From Pseudolabrys sp963742345 (GTDB lineage: Bacteria; Pseudomonadota; Alphaproteobacteria; Rhizobiales; Xanthobacteraceae): a stretch of 64,000 bases of DNA. Under the pieces are notes generated by a model. It had not been told where the DNA came from, made no database searches, and saw only the letters and a list, made by a program, of their open reading frames with translations. The DNA is taken from contig CAVULO010000009.1 in NCBI GenBank assembly GCA_963742345.1, positions 109,686-173,685 on the forward strand. Direction: 5' to 3'. Below are positions 62,686 to 64,000 of the stretch, piece by piece. The position numbers and the translations under genes were made by a program. Position 1 is the first letter of the stretch. Every line of letters begins with the position of its first letter.

Positions 62686-64000
62686 TCAGCCCGTGCTGGT
62701 GTGGGTGGGGGTGGTCCCGTTGGCCAGGAGGATGTCGAACCCGTCCGGGATCGACAGCAGGCCCGGCGCCGTGCCCGGTACGTCGGTGAGGCCGTACTGC
62801 CAGACGATGGAGTCGGTGCTCGGGTCGATGACCACCACCCGGTTTCGGTAGTCGTCGTTGACCATGACGAGTCCGTTGGGCAGTCGCTCGGCCAGCGACG
62901 GCTTCTTCGAGCGCGGCGTCACCGGACGACACGTCGTAGAGCCAGGTGACCTTGCCCTCGACGGGTGAACTCGAGGGCGCGGCCCTCGGCCGGGGGGTCG
63001 TAGTCGGTCATCAGGTAGAGGTCCGAACCGAGCTGCTGGGGATCGGACGGGTAGTCGACAGTCGGGATGTGGACCGTCCACACGAGCTGGCCCGACGGCG
63101 TGTACTCGTCGACCCATGAGCCGTTGATCTCCGATACCAGGACGTCGCCGTTCGGCCAGCGGCGTGTCGCCGTTGGGATAGGCGATCGAGGTGGGCGGGT
63201 CGTGAGCGTCGGCACCGTTGCCGATCTGGCCGACGACCTGGCCCTGCGGGCGAGATGAACAGGATCCGGTTGTTGGATGCGTCGGCGACGGTGATGATGC
63301 CCGACTTCAGCAGGTAGGCGTCGTCGGGCTGGTCGAGGTAGCCCGGAGCCGACCCCGGGCTGGCCGGGGTGACCGTACTGCCAGAGAATCCTGCCCGACG
63401 GATAGCCGATCTCGACGATGGTGTGGTTGTCCTCTTGATTCGAGATGATCCCGGTCCCGGCCCTGATGAAGAAGGCGTCGTCGGGAAAGTAGAAGCCACC
63501 GGGCGGTGGCGGCGTGGTGGCCGACGGGTACTGCCAGGTGATGTCGCGGTCGGGTTGAGGGCGATCAGCCGATCGTTGCCCCGGTCGGCGATGAGCAGCG
63601 TGCCCGAGTAGGGCGACCCGGCCCCCGGGCGTCCCGGCCGGACCCCCGTACGGGCTCGAGACGGAGTGAGATCACCGATTGCAGGGTACCGGAGGCCACG
63701 CCGGCCTGGTCGGCACCGCGCCTGGGCGGCCACCTCGCCGCCGACGATGTACCCGACGGCATCCTTTGGCCGTCCTCACTGTCGTGTAGCCGGCGAATGC
63801 GTCGGCCTGGGGCAACAGACCGGCGGCGAGGACCTTGCCGGTGGAGGGGATGAAGGCGTCGATCTGGGTCAGCGTGGCGCCGCCGGGGACCTGGCCGCCG
63901 GCCACATAGATGGTGCCGCCCAGCAGGAAGGCCGATGCACCGTAGAGCGGCTGAGGCAGGTGACCGACGACGGTGGCCCGGTGGGTGGCCGGATCGTTGA
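62686..64000 (-). CDS. Beta-propeller protein (Kelch/NHL/PQQ-like repeats), 5'-partial, frameshifted
   Basis: The gene enters from the right edge and ends at TGA 62688-62686. The right part has a Kelch-type blade (VAGGQVPGGATLTQIDAFIPSTGKVLAAGLLP) near 63905. From 63640 leftward come NHL/arylsulfotransferase-like blades: GTLLIADRGNDRLIALNP, IVEIGYPSGRILWQYG, ITVADASNNRILFISPAGQ, NGDVLVSEINGSWVDEYTPSGQLVWTVH, SDLYLMTDYDPPAEGRALEF, MVNDDYRNRVVVIDPSTDSIVWQYGL and PDGFDILLANG. About five indels are present. Repeats suggest an extracellular or periplasmic binding protein. No catalytic residue can be named. Confidence 0.75.

Noticed and set aside
62294..62932. Antisense frame with GGGNRTHDLTITSRLRYQ-like sequence
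   Set aside because: It is the complement of tRNA-Thr plus flanks, the same kind of artefact.

Overview
The window is a composite of three unrelated pieces of bacterial DNA. Bases 1 to about 43702 read as one alphaproteobacterial genome, most like Hyphomicrobiales of the Bradyrhizobium/Xanthobacteraceae kind. The evidence is the gene order rpoZ-rsh-pdxJ-acpS-lepB-rnc-era-recO, the rhizobial-type porins, SoxD, and a Fur/Mur-type box before mntH. Bases about 43704 to 44956 hold the last 36 codons of a pyruvate dehydrogenase E1 alpha gene, a small repeat cluster and an E1 beta gene that loses its last residues, all from an unplaced bacterium. From about 44956 to the end the DNA is visibly more GC-rich and reads as an actinobacterium, possibly Acidimicrobiia (glucosyl-3-phosphoglycerate synthase, thrC-moaD pair, LytR_C protein, OtsA/OtsB). 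Both joins cut through genes, so a misassembled contig is the simplest explanation.

Layout of the first piece: soxD end and two binding-protein-fold genes (1-2.3 kb); a reverse-strand operon of a thiamine-diphosphate 2-oxo-acid decarboxylase-like enzyme, a NitT/TauT-type ABC transporter and an aldehyde dehydrogenase (2.3-8.0 kb); two cell-wall hydrolases (8.1-11.1 kb); a second 4,5-dihydroxyphthalate-decarboxylase-like gene; elongation factor P with an EpmA-like ligase and an EpmB-like aminomutase (12.4-15.2 kb); tRNA-Glu, glyoxalase, sirtuin, a double cold-shock protein, a DUF192 protein and tRNA-Pro with an integrase (15.5-19.8 kb); two tandem porin copies (20.1-23.0 kb); a hydrolase, Slt, dapA, mscL, smpB, a VOC protein, a peroxiredoxin, UDG and an NYN protein (23-30.7 kb); the rpoZ to recO housekeeping block (31-38.4 kb); then parC, a cation/proton antiporter and the first 55 codons of mntH.

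Layout of the third piece: the C-terminal part of an acyl-CoA synthetase, a PD-(D/E)XK nuclease-like gene overlapping an unknown gene, a patatin behind a small membrane protein, an acyltransferase, a methyltransferase, an EthD-domain protein, a membrane protein, a cytochrome P450 with a TetR regulator, thrC-moaD, gpgS, a TetR-controlled MFS exporter, otsA facing LytR_C-otsB, tRNA-Thr and a beta-propeller gene running off the end.

Many genes in 6-28 kb and 45-64 kb are split between frames by single-base indels, while 0.6-6.2 kb, most of 28.4-43.5 kb and the E1 beta gene are clean. Because the breaks hit essential genes (efp, smpB, dapA, thrC) and conserved sequence resumes at once, I treat most of them as sequencing or consensus errors and annotate the whole gene span. 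No CRISPR array, defence island or complete mobile element was seen.
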